Assembly: GCA_052387235.1 (NCBI GenBank)
Contig: JBQTJJ010000079.1
Location: 1-12,537 of the forward strand
DNA length: 12,537 nt
Reading direction: 5' to 3'
Origin: JBQTJJ01 sp052387235
GTDB lineage: Bacteria > Actinomycetota > Acidimicrobiia > Acidimicrobiales > GCA-2861595
A model generated the notes under the pieces. That model had not been told where the DNA came from. It saw only the letters and a program-made list of their open reading frames with translations, and did no database searches. This document shows, one piece after another, positions 1 through 6,043 of this stretch (position 1 is its first letter; each line of letters opens with the position of its first letter). The position numbers and the translations under genes are program-made.

Positions 1-2
1 TC

Positions 3-344
3 GCTGTCGACCGGGATGTTCGCTCCGTCGTCGTGCTGCTGACACGAGCGACCGAAGTCGGGGCTCGTCTCACCGTGCCGGCAGGAGCACTCGCTCAGGC
101 GATCCGGCGGCCCGAGCGCCAGGTCCGCCTCGCCCGCCTGCTCCGCCAGCCGAACGCCGATGTCGTCGCCCTCGACCGCGTGGACGCCACGAACGTCGGG
201 CGTCTGCTGGGAGCCTCGGGCACTACCGAAGTAGTCGACGCTCATGTCGTCATCTGCGCTCGTCGTGCAGGACAACGAGTGCTGACGTCGGACGCCGACG
301 ATCTTCGCCGCCTCGATCCGGAACTCGAGGTCGTCGAGGTCTGA
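3..344 (+). CDS. PIN-domain (VapC-like) protein, 5' end outside window
   Basis: The frame is open from the first bases of the window. A GTG at 33 could be called as a start, but the residues read before it (AVDRDVRSVVV) look like the normal continuation of a PIN domain just after its first beta strand. I therefore treat the gene as 5'-truncated by the window, missing perhaps 10-15 residues including the first catalytic Asp. Visible family features are the TVPAGALAQA segment, the VVDAHVV helix carrying a conserved acidic residue, and the C-terminal LTSDADDL strand with the last acidic cluster. PIN proteins of this type are metal-dependent RNases, usually toxins of VapBC pairs. The antitoxin would be expected immediately upstream, outside the window. 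Family call is fairly sure; toxin activity is inferred. Confidence 0.75.
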   Translation, partial: AVDRDVRSVVVLLTRATEVGARLTVPAGALAQAIRRPERQVRLARLLRQPNADVVALDRVDATNVGRLLGASGTTEVVDAHVVICARRAGQRVLTSDADDLRRLDPELEVVEV

Positions 345-383
345 CGCCGAACGAACGCCTGCTCCGTGATCCGCGGACCCCTT

Positions 384-411
384 GGTGGTCGAGGACAGGT
401 GGTCGAGGACA
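384..411. repeat. Perfect 14-bp tandem duplication in the intergenic gap
   Basis: The 14-mer GGTGGTCGAGGACA occurs twice head to tail (384-397 and 398-411), just after the PIN gene. A few bases on, 422-429 (GCATCGCG) and 446-453 (CGCGATGC) form an 8-bp inverted repeat around a GC-rich loop. That could fold as a hairpin downstream of the PIN gene, but it lacks a T tract. Nothing else recognisable lies between 345 and 499. Confidence 0.5.
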
Positions 412-499
412 ACCGAACGGTGCATCGCGGCCGGCGCGCGCGGTTCGCGATGCGGGACATGGTCGGCCTGCATTGTGATTCGGGCGGGGGCCGACCGCG

Positions 500-505
500 T
501 ACTGT
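500..505 (+). promoter_or_regulatory. Candidate -10 box for a leaderless transcript
   Basis: TACTGT fits the actinobacterial -10 pattern TANNNT and ends 6 bases before the ATG at 512. Transcription would then start at or next to the start codon. No Shine-Dalgarno sequence is visible there, which fits a leaderless mRNA. No good -35 box is seen at normal spacing. This is inference from spacing only. Confidence 0.4.
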
Positions 506-511
506 CGACGT

Positions 512-769
512 ATGGTCCAATCTCTTGAAGAGGTCTTGGCCGAGGCGGAGCGGACTCGGTCGGATCTGACCGATCTTCTCGCCCAGTTCGTGGCTGAACG
601 CGAGGCGTTGAAGGTGGCAACTACGGAGGCGCACGAGGCGATCCGAGACCTGCGGGCGACAATCAGGGACGCGAGGGAGGAGATGCGCCAGACGGGGAAG
701 GCCGAAGCCCGTAAGCATCTCGCCAAGCAGATGCGGGCCGCAGCCGAGATCCTGGCCCGAGACCCCTGA
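512..769 (+). CDS. Small coiled-coil hypothetical protein (85 aa)
   Basis: Function not recognised. The protein is almost entirely charged alpha-helix: it opens MVQSLEEVLAEAERTR and continues with heptad-like spacing of Leu, Ala and Ile among Glu, Arg and Lys. This suggests a single coiled coil with no membrane segment or catalytic motif. The start at 512 has no Shine-Dalgarno sequence, but a TANNNT box 6 bases upstream suits leaderless translation. The gene converges on the Rieske oxidoreductase, with 68 bp between the stop codons that hold one copy of the dispersed repeat core. It could be a structural or phasin-like protein. It may also be a chance ORF, although amino-acid composition and strongly helical periodicity argue for a real gene. 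Confidence 0.55.
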   Translation: MVQSLEEVLAEAERTRSDLTDLLAQFVAEREALKVATTEAHEAIRDLRATIRDAREEMRQTGKAEARKHLAKQMRAAAEILARDP

Positions 770-796
770 GGCGGTAGCGGAGGCGTACCACCCCCC

Positions 797-822
797 GGCA
801 GACCGGCGTCGCCCCTTCCGAG
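797..822. repeat. Core-only copy (A) of dispersed palindromic repeat
   Basis: These 26 bases are identical to 2825-2850 and to the reverse complement of 4986-5011. Only the inner right arm of the full ~151-bp element is present. The bases before and after do not match the outer arms, so this is a decayed or partial copy, or an independent acquisition of the core. It lies between the convergent stop codons at 769 and 838. Confidence 0.8.
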
Positions 823-837
823 GACGACCAGTGGGGC

Positions 838-2379
838 CTATGGCACCGCCTCCTCCTCGAACTCGATGACATCGAGATCGTGGACCGCCGGCCCTTGCAA
901 CATCGCGCCCAGAGCGCTGAACCGGGAGCCATGGCACGGGCAGTCCCAGCTGGTCTCGGCCGGATTCCAGCGGACGGTGCAGCCGAGGTGGGTGCAGGTG
1001 AGGCTGACGCCATGGAGCGTGCCTTCGGGGTCCCTGTAGGCACCCACGGCATCGCCCTCGATCTTGACCACGCCTCCCTCGCCCGGGGCCAGGTGCTCGG
1101 CCGAGGAGGTCTCGAATCGGCGGGCGGCGCCGCCGAGGAGGCGCTTGGCCACGCCGACGTTGTCCTCGACGAGCTTCTTCACTGCCGATGCCCCACCGAT
1201 CCGGGTTGCGTCGAACAGCTCGGACCAGGGGTTGCCGTGCCCCGAGATGGTGTCGGCGAGCACCATGGCGGCGGCGGTGCCGTTCGTCATGCCCCACTTC
1301 CGAAAGCCGGTAGCCACGAAGGTGCGGCTCATGCGGGGGGAACGCCCGACGTAGGGAAGCTTGTCGACGGTGACGTAGTCCTGTGCCGACCAGCGGGAGT
1401 CGACGTCGTCCACGTCGAACGTCTCCCGAGCCCATCCCTCGAGGTCGGCGTAGTAGTGCCCGGTGTCGTCCTCCTGGCCGACGCCGTGGCTTCCGCCGCC
1501 CACGACCAGGCCCCGCTCCCCGTCGATGAGCACAGGACGCACCGACCTCGTGGGCGAGTCGATGCCCAGGTACATCCCTTCGGGTACGTGCCCGTTCACG
1601 CGAATGGCCATGGCGTAGGACCGGGCAGGCTGGGCCTTGGCGAAGAACGCTCCGCGGTCGACGAAGGGCAGCAGCGTGGTCACCACCACGTGGTGTGCGT
1701 TGACGGATCCTGCGTCGGTCCGTACGGTCGCCCCTTCGTCGTCGTCGTCGACGCCCACGGCGCGGCTGAGCTCGAACACGTGGGAACCGTCACCGGCGAT
1801 GGCGCCGGCCAAGGCCAGGCAGTACCGACGTGGATGGAACTGGGCCTGGCCGTCGAAGCGGATGGCCCCCTCCACGGGGAACGGGAGCTCGGTGTCCTCC
1901 ACGAAGGACGCCGGGAGGCCGAGCCGTACGGCCGCTTCGACCTCGGCCTCTACGTCGGTGCGCTTGGCAGCATCCCGGGTGTAGGTGAATGCCGCTTGGG
2001 ACTCGAAATCACAGTCCGCGCCCAGGACCTCGACCAGCGTCGCGATCTGTCCGACAGCCGCCTGGTTGGCCTCTCCGTACAGGCGGGCCTTCTCCTCACC
2101 GGCGGTAGCGATGAGCTCGACGTAGGTGAGGCCGTGCAATGAGGTCACCTTGGCCGTGGTGTAGCCGGTGGAGCCCGAGGCGATCCGGCGCCCGTCCAGG
2201 ACGGCGACCGAGGCGCCGCTCTGCTTCAGCAAGAACGCGGTCGTCAGCCCAGCGATGCCACCTCCGACGACGGCCACGTCGACGCGGAGGTCACCGGCCA
2301 GTGCCGGAAAGGCATCACCGGGCTCGGTGCGCATCCACACGGACTGGTTGCGCTCGCTGGCCGGTCGTCGCTCTCTCAT
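838..2379 (-). CDS. FAD-dependent oxidoreductase with C-terminal Rieske [2Fe-2S] domain
   Basis: This 513-aa two-domain redox enzyme has a DAO-type FAD oxidoreductase (about residues 30-400) joined to a Rieske domain (about 425-510). The dinucleotide-binding motif GGGIAG is at 39-44 after a hydrophobic strand. Near the end of the FAD domain is the TFVATGFRKWGMTNG segment typical of this family. The Rieske ligands are Cys462/His464 (CTH) and Cys480/His483 (CPCH), with Cys467 and Cys482 placed for the stabilising disulfide. Family members are cytoplasmic; substrates are mostly unknown. The ATG at 2379 is preceded by a good AGGAG four to five bases upstream. A GGGTAG box lies on the minus strand at 2412-2417, but its -35 partner is weak. 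Monocistronic. Family assignment is firm; physiological role is open. Confidence 0.93.
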   Translation of the reverse strand: MRERRPASERNQSVWMRTEPGDAFPALAGDLRVDVAVVGGGIAGLTTAFLLKQSGASVAVLDGRRIASGSTGYTTAKVTSLHGLTYVELIATAGEEKARLYGEANQAAVGQIATLVEVLGADCDFESQAAFTYTRDAAKRTDVEAEVEAAVRLGLPASFVEDTELPFPVEGAIRFDGQAQFHPRRYCLALAGAIAGDGSHVFELSRAVGVDDDDEGATVRTDAGSVNAHHVVVTTLLPFVDRGAFFAKAQPARSYAMAIRVNGHVPEGMYLGIDSPTRSVRPVLIDGERGLVVGGGSHGVGQEDDTGHYYADLEGWARETFDVDDVDSRWSAQDYVTVDKLPYVGRSPRMSRTFVATGFRKWGMTNGTAAAMVLADTISGHGNPWSELFDATRIGGASAVKKLVEDNVGVAKRLLGGAARRFETSSAEHLAPGEGGVVKIEGDAVGAYRDPEGTLHGVSLTCTHLGCTVRWNPAETSWDCPCHGSRFSALGAMLQGPAVHDLDVIEFEEEAVP

Positions 2380-2515
2380 CGTTCTCCTGCGTCGGAAGGC
2401 TGGGGACGGCTCTACCCGCCAGCAACAAGCCGGACACTTCGGTTCCTACGAACGTCACCGCTGCGGGTGCAGGGCGGCGGGCACGGTCGTGGGACGGCGG
2501 GGCCGCCCGCTGTAG

Positions 2516-2698
2516 TCACGCCGGCTCGGTCTCGGTGGGCGGCGCGCCGAGCGGCTGCCCCGGCGGGAACGGCTCGCCCGGGGGTGCTGGAGCCGTTCCC
2601 GGCCCGGGGTCCGGCACGGGCGGCACCGGGAGCCGGTCTGGATCGGAGGGGTCGGGGAGGACAGGGCTAACGGGAAGGACAGGATCGGTGAAAGCCAT
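2516..2698 (-). CDS. Small proline-rich hypothetical protein (60 aa)
   Basis: The protein begins MAFTDPVLPVSPVLPDPSD and is dominated by Pro, Gly and acidic residues to the end (PPTETEPA). It has no membrane segment or known motif. The ATG at 2698 is chosen over a longer frame because a GAGGAG Shine-Dalgarno sits about 8 bases upstream. The longer frame would run back into the palindromic repeat. The repeat (copy B) starts 27 bp upstream of this ATG and would form the mRNA leader or contain the promoter. Likely disordered. It may be genuine or a GC-driven spurious ORF; the ribosome site is the main support. Confidence 0.45.
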   Translation of the reverse strand: MAFTDPVLPVSPVLPDPSDPDRLPVPPVPDPGPGTAPAPPGEPFPPGQPLGAPPTETEPA

Positions 2699-2724
2699 TC
2701 CGGGTCTCCTCGGGTCGCGTCCAC

Positions 2725-2877
2725 TTAGGGACTGCGAGTCAACCACGTCAGTGAAGGGGCGCCGCCGGTCTGCTTGTCGATCCGGAAGGAACCCTTGCCG
2801 GACAAGGGAATCCAAGGAACCCCGGGCAGACCGGCGTCGCCCCTTCCGAGCAGGTAGTTGGCTCGCAGTCCATTACC
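2725..2877. repeat. Palindromic intergenic repeat, full copy B (~151 bp)
   Basis: The ends are imperfect inverted repeats: the left end TTAGGGACTGCGAGTCAAC pairs with the right end GTTGGCTCGCAGTCCATTA. A second inner pair, GGGGCGCCGCCGGTCTGC at about 2756-2773 and GCAGACCGGCGTCGCCCC at about 2826-2843, nests inside. A small central stem forms around TCCGG...CCGGA (2781-2802). The unit therefore folds into one long interrupted hairpin. By hand alignment it is close to 90% identical over ~125 bp to the reverse complement of 4962-5112, with 38 bases (2821-2858) identical. It carries no ORF and lies between divergent genes. It resembles a MITE-like or REP-like element; no target duplication is evident. 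Confidence 0.85.
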
Positions 2878-2922
2878 GCGGTCGCGGGTACCCGCCGGCG
2901 CCGTGCCCTAACCGGCCCGCCC

Positions 2923-2949
2923 GGTTCGTGAACGGTAGGGATCGGGTAG
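2923..2949 (+). promoter_or_regulatory. Candidate SigB-type (stress sigma) promoter
   Basis: GGTTCG (2923-2928), a 15-base spacer, then GGGTAG (2944-2949) resembles the actinobacterial SigB/SigF-type pattern GTTT-N14-16-GGGTA. It would start transcription around 2956, giving a leader of roughly 45 bases to the ATG at 3002. It lies just downstream of palindromic copy B. A stress promoter suits the Rho_N-type protein it would drive. The match is by eye. Confidence 0.5.
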
Positions 2950-3001
2950 AGCCAGTGCGAGCCCGGTCGCTCTTCGGCGTCCCGACGAGAGGAGCCCAGC
3001 C

Positions 3002-3328
3002 ATGCCGCAGCAAGCGTGGAGCGACAAACGCGAACGCCAGTACGACCACATCAAAGAGGGCCTGCTGGAGCGGGGTGAGGACGAGGACACCGCCAAGGAG
3101 ATCGCGGCGCGCACCGTCAACAAGGAGCGGGCCCGCGCCGGAGAGGCCGATGAGTCGAGCCGTACCTCGACGGAGGACATCTCCTCGGGCCGTCGTGGTG
3201 GGCTGCGGTCCCACCGGGGTCCGGGTGGTCGCACCCGGGATCAGCTCTACAACGAAGCGCGCGACAGGCGCATCAAGGGCCGCTCCAAGATGACCAAGGC
3301 CGAGCTCGAAGAAGCGGTCGGACGCTGA
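3002..3328 (+). CDS. Rho_N-domain protein of the actinobacterial 'plasmid stabilization' family
   Basis: This small, highly charged cytoplasmic protein of 108 aa matches a family usually annotated as 'plasmid stabilization protein' in Actinomycetota. The N-terminal part (MPQQAWSDKRERQYDHIKEG through about residue 45) has the characteristic repeated short helices, including DTAKEIAARTVNKERAR. The middle is a conserved Ser/Gly/Arg-rich stretch (STEDISSGRRGGLRSH). The C-terminus (about 78-107, TRDQLYNEARDRRIKGRSKM) is a Rho termination factor N-terminal-like (SAP-like) nucleic-acid-binding fold. An AGGAG lies 8 bases before the ATG, and a SigB-like promoter is visible upstream. The family name does not prove a role in plasmid maintenance; stress-linked nucleic-acid binding is more plausible. 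Identification is good, function uncertain. Confidence 0.85.
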   Translation: MPQQAWSDKRERQYDHIKEGLLERGEDEDTAKEIAARTVNKERARAGEADESSRTSTEDISSGRRGGLRSHRGPGGRTRDQLYNEARDRRIKGRSKMTKAELEEAVGR

Positions 3329-3346
3329 ATCCCACGGGGGGCCTGC

Positions 3347-3475
3347 GCCATCCCCGTCGACGCCGCCGACGCCGAGGCGGTCGAGGCGGCGGCGCAGGTC
3401 GACGACGAGCAGGCCGTCAGCGGGTTCACCGACACGCTGCGCAGCGAGTTACGCCACGAGCACAGCGGGGGGAGG
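3347..3475 (+). pseudogene. Short-chain dehydrogenase/reductase remnant with internal deletion
   Basis: Read in one frame from 3350, this stretch encodes IPVDAADAEAVEAAAQVDDE followed directly by QAVSGFTDTLRSELRHEHSG. The first half matches the segment after the cofactor-binding strand in classical SDRs (the 'D-V-A-D...V' region). The second half matches the helix after the catalytic YxxxK (the 'AVxGFTDTLRSEL' region). The roughly 80-100 residues normally between them, including the NNA motif and the catalytic Ser/Tyr/Lys, are absent, and the reading frame is kept across the join. There is no start codon, ribosome site or Gly-rich NAD(P) motif. After 3475 the similarity stops, about 30 bp before the MFS stop codon. 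This is a decayed fragment, not an enzyme. Confidence 0.65.
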
Positions 3476-3506
3476 ACGTCTCAGATGTCGGCGCCGAGAA
3501 CTCACC

Positions 3507-4748
3507 TCACCCGTCGTCAGCGACCGCGGAGCTCATCATGGCGGCTGGTGGAACCCGGGCATAGCCGATGGCGCCCGCAGCGATGAGCAGCGCGCCACCC
3601 ATGATGTAGACGCCACGGATGCCGAGCTGATCGGCAAGAACGCCGCCGATACCGATGCTGGCGAGCCGGGCCGTCTGCCACACGACGTCGTAGAAGGCGA
3701 AGACCCGGCCGCGGAGCCGGTCGGGTGTGGTGGTCTGGAGTGCGGTGTTGTAGGTGACGTTGCCGGTGCTCGTCCCCACGCCGTAGGCGGCAAGGGCGCC
3801 GAGGGCCACGGCGAAGCTCGAGAAGGTGGCCAGGACGAGGTCCACGACGCCGCGCAGCAGGTAGGGGCCGAACAGTAACACCGGGCGGCGGACGTCGGTG
3901 ACGAAGCGTTGCAGCGCCAGGGGGCCAGCCCCGGCACCGACGCCGATGGCAGCGAGGAGCAGGCCGAAGCCGCGGGCGTCGACGTCGAGGTGTCGCTGGG
4001 CGAGGACGACGAGCAGGGCGCTCGTCGCTCCCGCCGACAGGGCGGCCAGCCCCTGGACGGCGGCGAGCGTGGCGAGGAAGCGGCTGCGGCGTATGACACT
4101 GACGCCTTCGACGGCCTGAGCCCAGCGGCCCTGGTGGTGGATCGGCGCGCTGGGAGGGACGGCCAGGCGAGCGAGTGCCGCGGCGGACACGAGGAACGAG
4201 ATGGCGTTGATGGCGAACGCCGTGGCGGCCCCGGCCCAGGCGACGACGGCACCGGCGACGGGGGCGAGCACGATCTGCGACAGCACGGCCGCCGACCACA
4301 GGGCGGAGTTGGCGCCGACGAGCTCGTCTTCCTGGACGAGGTTGGGCACGACGCTGGCGGCAGCCGGGTTGAAGAACACGGTGAGTGCCGACAGCCCGAA
4401 GGCGGCGGTGTAGATCGCCCAGAGATGGTCGGGTGCGAGGGCCAGGAGCGCGGCGATCGTGGCACGGCCCAGGTCGGCGGCGACCATGACCCGCCGACGG
4501 GGGAGGCGGTCCACGACGCTGCCGGCGAGGAACCCGAAGAGGAGGACCGGAGCGATCTCGACGGCCACGACGGCGCTGACCTGGACGCCCGAGCCGGTGA
4601 GGTTGTACACCGCGATGACCAGGGCCACGGCGCTGAACGTGTCGCCCCACCGGCTCACCGTCTGGGCTACGAACAACCGCCGGAAGTGGGGACGCGCCAG
4701 CGCGCGGCGAATGGCGGTTGCGCTCCTCTTGTCCGGTCCTTTGGCCAT
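3507..4748 (-). CDS. MFS transporter (MFS_3 / effector-secretion-like branch)
   Basis: This integral membrane protein of 413 aa has about 10-12 hydrophobic helices. After a basic, soluble N-terminus (MAKGPDKRSATAIRRALARP) comes the first helix, FVAQTVSRWGDTFSAVALVI. The loop VVDRLPRRRVMVAADLGR, between helices 2 and 3, is the hallmark G-x-x-x-D-R-x-x-R-R motif of MFS carriers. The repeat-like TTTPDRLRGRVFAFYD in the second half is typical of this branch. Members are proton-driven exporters of drugs or small molecules; the substrate cannot be inferred. The ATG at 4748 has GGAG six to seven bases upstream, preferred over a longer frame to 4880 whose extra 44 residues are Arg-rich and not membrane-like. 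The TetR gene upstream on the same strand may regulate it, but a palindromic repeat separates them. Confidence 0.88.
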   Translation of the reverse strand: MAKGPDKRSATAIRRALARPHFRRLFVAQTVSRWGDTFSAVALVIAVYNLTGSGVQVSAVVAVEIAPVLLFGFLAGSVVDRLPRRRVMVAADLGRATIAALLALAPDHLWAIYTAAFGLSALTVFFNPAAASVVPNLVQEDELVGANSALWSAAVLSQIVLAPVAGAVVAWAGAATAFAINAISFLVSAAALARLAVPPSAPIHHQGRWAQAVEGVSVIRRSRFLATLAAVQGLAALSAGATSALLVVLAQRHLDVDARGFGLLLAAIGVGAGAGPLALQRFVTDVRRPVLLFGPYLLRGVVDLVLATFSSFAVALGALAAYGVGTSTGNVTYNTALQTTTPDRLRGRVFAFYDVVWQTARLASIGIGGVLADQLGIRGVYIMGGALLIAAGAIGYARVPPAAMMSSAVADDG

Positions 4749-4961
4749 TGTGTCTCCGCTCGACCACAGTTTCCCGTGGGCCGGCCCGAGGTGAGCACCT
4801 CCACGTCGGCGTCGGACTACCTCCAGGTCGGCCGGAGCACGATCCTGTGGCGTTGTCGATGTGTCTCGGCGCCGGAACACGGTGCCACCTGCTCCGCCGG
4901 GAACCCGGGGTGGCGGCGATCCTTTCCGGGAGGAGCGGGGGCTGACGAACGCACGAGCCCG
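4749..4961 (-). other. Non-coding leader/promoter region of the MFS gene
   Basis: Together with repeat copy C this makes a 359-bp stretch without a gene, between the MFS start and the TetR stop. The minus strand is open for 44 codons upstream of the chosen MFS start, but the translation is low-complexity Arg-rich and unsupported. GGAG before the MFS ATG is the only clear signal. No convincing promoter or operator was found by eye. Confidence 0.4.
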
Positions 4962-5112
4962 TTAGGGCCTGCGAGTCACTACCTGCTCGGAAGGGGCGAC
5001 GCCGGTCTGCCCGGGAGTCGTTGGATTCGCTTGTCCGGTAAGGGTTACTACCGGATCGGTAAGCAGACCGGCTCGCTCCTTCACTCACGTAGTTGACTCG
5101 AAGCCCCTTACC
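4962..5112. repeat. Palindromic intergenic repeat, full copy C (~151 bp)
   Basis: Same element as copy B, in opposite orientation by best alignment. The 38 bases at 4978-5015 are the exact reverse complement of 2821-2858. The left end TTAGGGCCTGCGAGTCAC pairs imperfectly with the right end GTTGACTCGAAGCCCCTTA. The inner arms around 4990-5010 and 5063-5083 pair, and a central stem around TCCGGTAAGGGTTACTACCGGA (5034-5055) is clear. The right end overlaps the last codon of the TetR gene, whose TAA stop (5108-5110) lies inside the element. Confidence 0.85.
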
Positions 5113-5680
5113 GGGCCTGAGGCCGCAGCGCCGAGAGCGTCACTCTGACCAGACGCCGCACTGCAGCCCTCGACGGCATGTCCCGGGCTGCCGACAATGC
5201 GTGGAGGCAGTAGCTCGCCAGCTCCGAGGGAGCGACGTCGACCCTGAGCTGCCCCTTGCCCGCCCCTTCGGACACCAGGTCGGCGACCAGCTCCCGGAGC
5301 CGGTCGTGGGCCCGGTCGACATGGGGGCCCCGGTGGAGGAGGGCGGCGAGATCGGTCGCGTGGTTCTCGTGGGAGATGGCTGCGAACGCGTCGAGGACGG
5401 CGGCCAGGCGGGCTGCGGCGTCACCGGCACCGTCCCGGATCGCTGCGAGTTGCTCGACGTGAGCTTCGACCTGCCGCACGTGCCATGCGAGCAGGATCGT
5501 CTCCACGTCAGGGAAGTACTTGTACAACGTGGCTCGGCCGATGCCAGTCGCCGACGCGACCTGCGACATGGTGACCGAGAGCGGTCCCTGCTCGGCCGCC
5601 AGGCGTGCCGCGCTGTCGAGGATGGCGTCGCGGACATCGCGACGGTGGGTGTCGATGGTTTCGCTCCACGGCCGTGGCAC
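5108..5680 (-). CDS. TetR-family transcriptional regulator
   Basis: This DNA-binding repressor has 190 aa from the chosen GTG. The N-terminal helix-turn-helix covers about residues 15-60, with AILDSAARLAAEQGP and then VTMSQVASATGIGRATLYKYFP, the classical TetR signature ending in the Tyr-Lys-Tyr-Phe turn. The rest is a helical ligand/dimerisation domain (HVRQVEAHVEQLAA onward) that reveals no ligand. A GTG at 5698 gives a 196-aa version. I prefer the GTG at 5680 because TATACT ends 7 bases before it, indicating a leaderless mRNA that would exclude the earlier start. It is divergent from the small membrane-protein pair, so self-control and control of that pair are plausible. The MFS gene downstream on the same strand is another possible target. 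The stop codon comes from palindromic repeat C. Confidence 0.9.
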   Translation of the reverse strand: MPRPWSETIDTHRRDVRDAILDSAARLAAEQGPLSVTMSQVASATGIGRATLYKYFPDVETILLAWHVRQVEAHVEQLAAIRDGAGDAAARLAAVLDAFAAISHENHATDLAALLHRGPHVDRAHDRLRELVADLVSEGAGKGQLRVDVAPSELASYCLHALSAARDMPSRAAVRRLVRVTLSALRPQAR

Positions 5681-5687
5681 TGCCCTG

Positions 5688-5693
5688 AGTATA
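5688..5693 (-). promoter_or_regulatory. Candidate -10 box (TATACT) for leaderless tetR transcript
   Basis: On the minus strand TATACT is followed by 7 bases and then GTG (5680-5678). This is the usual actinobacterial spacing from a -10 box to a transcription start that coincides with the start codon. It decides the TetR start. No consensus -35 is evident. Confidence 0.5.
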
Positions 5694-5716
5694 CGCACCG
5701 CCGCTGAATCGACGGT

Positions 5717-5749
5717 ATGAACTCACCCCAGACAGAGTGTATCGTTCAT
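5717..5749. promoter_or_regulatory. Possible operator in the divergent tetR intergenic region
   Basis: ATGAAC (5717-5722) and GTTCAT (5744-5749) are exact inverted repeats with centres 27 bp apart, in the 102-bp gap between the divergent TetR and membrane-protein starts. TetR regulators commonly bind inverted repeats in such gaps. However, the half-sites here are short and widely spaced, so this is only a candidate. Confidence 0.25.
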
Positions 5750-5782
5750 TCGCTCGTCGTCAGCGGGCTCGAGGAGGACCAG

Positions 5783-6043
5783 ATGGGCGACCAGTCGGCG
5801 CAACCGGTCGGGGAGAACCAGGTCGAGGGAGAAGACGGCTTCGTGCCGATTGGGGCCCCGCGATGGGTCAGGGTGCTCGGAGTCGTGGTCCTGGCACTGA
5901 TCGTCGTATTCCTGGTCGTCCAGCTCGCGACCGGGGGCGAACACAGACCGGGGCGCCACGCCGGCGGTGGCGATGGGGGGGCTGAGGCTGTCGAGTTGGA
6001 CGCGAAGCACCGTCCCCCGGCAGGCGTCTCGCACGGAGGATGA
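5783..6043 (+). CDS. Small single-pass membrane protein (86 aa)
   Basis: Not recognised as a named family. An acidic, polar N-terminus (MGDQSAQPVGENQVEGEDG, then FVPIGAPRW) leads to one strong hydrophobic helix, VLGVVVLALIVVFLVVQLAT, at about residues 33-52. A Gly/His-rich tail follows (GGEHRPGRHAGGGDGGAE). The likely topology is a single anchor in the cytoplasmic membrane with the His-rich tail on the other side. The ATG at 5783 has an excellent GAGGAGG five bases upstream, which decides it over an earlier in-frame start at 5717. Its stop overlaps the next ATG (ATGA), so the two are co-translated and probably act together. Confidence 0.75.
   Translation: MGDQSAQPVGENQVEGEDGFVPIGAPRWVRVLGVVVLALIVVFLVVQLATGGEHRPGRHAGGGDGGAEAVELDAKHRPPAGVSHGG

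Noticed and set aside
880..2142. Long open frame on the plus strand opposite the Rieske oxidoreductase
   Set aside because: It mirrors a clear FAD/Rieske gene on the other strand; its translation is Gly/His/Val-rich low complexity with no domain. Such frames are common in high-GC DNA.
2725..2877. Palindromic copy B as a simple intrinsic terminator
   Set aside because: No T tract, far longer than a terminator stem, and located between divergent genes where no transcript ends.
2139..3293. Plus-strand frame of 384 codons crossing repeat B and the Rho_N-type gene
   Set aside because: It overlaps the true 3002-3328 gene in another frame and runs through a palindromic repeat; composition is Arg/Ser/Gly shadow.
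5681..5698. Earlier GTG start for the TetR gene
   Set aside because: The added codons overlap a TATACT box placed for a leaderless start at 5680, and no ribosome site precedes 5698.
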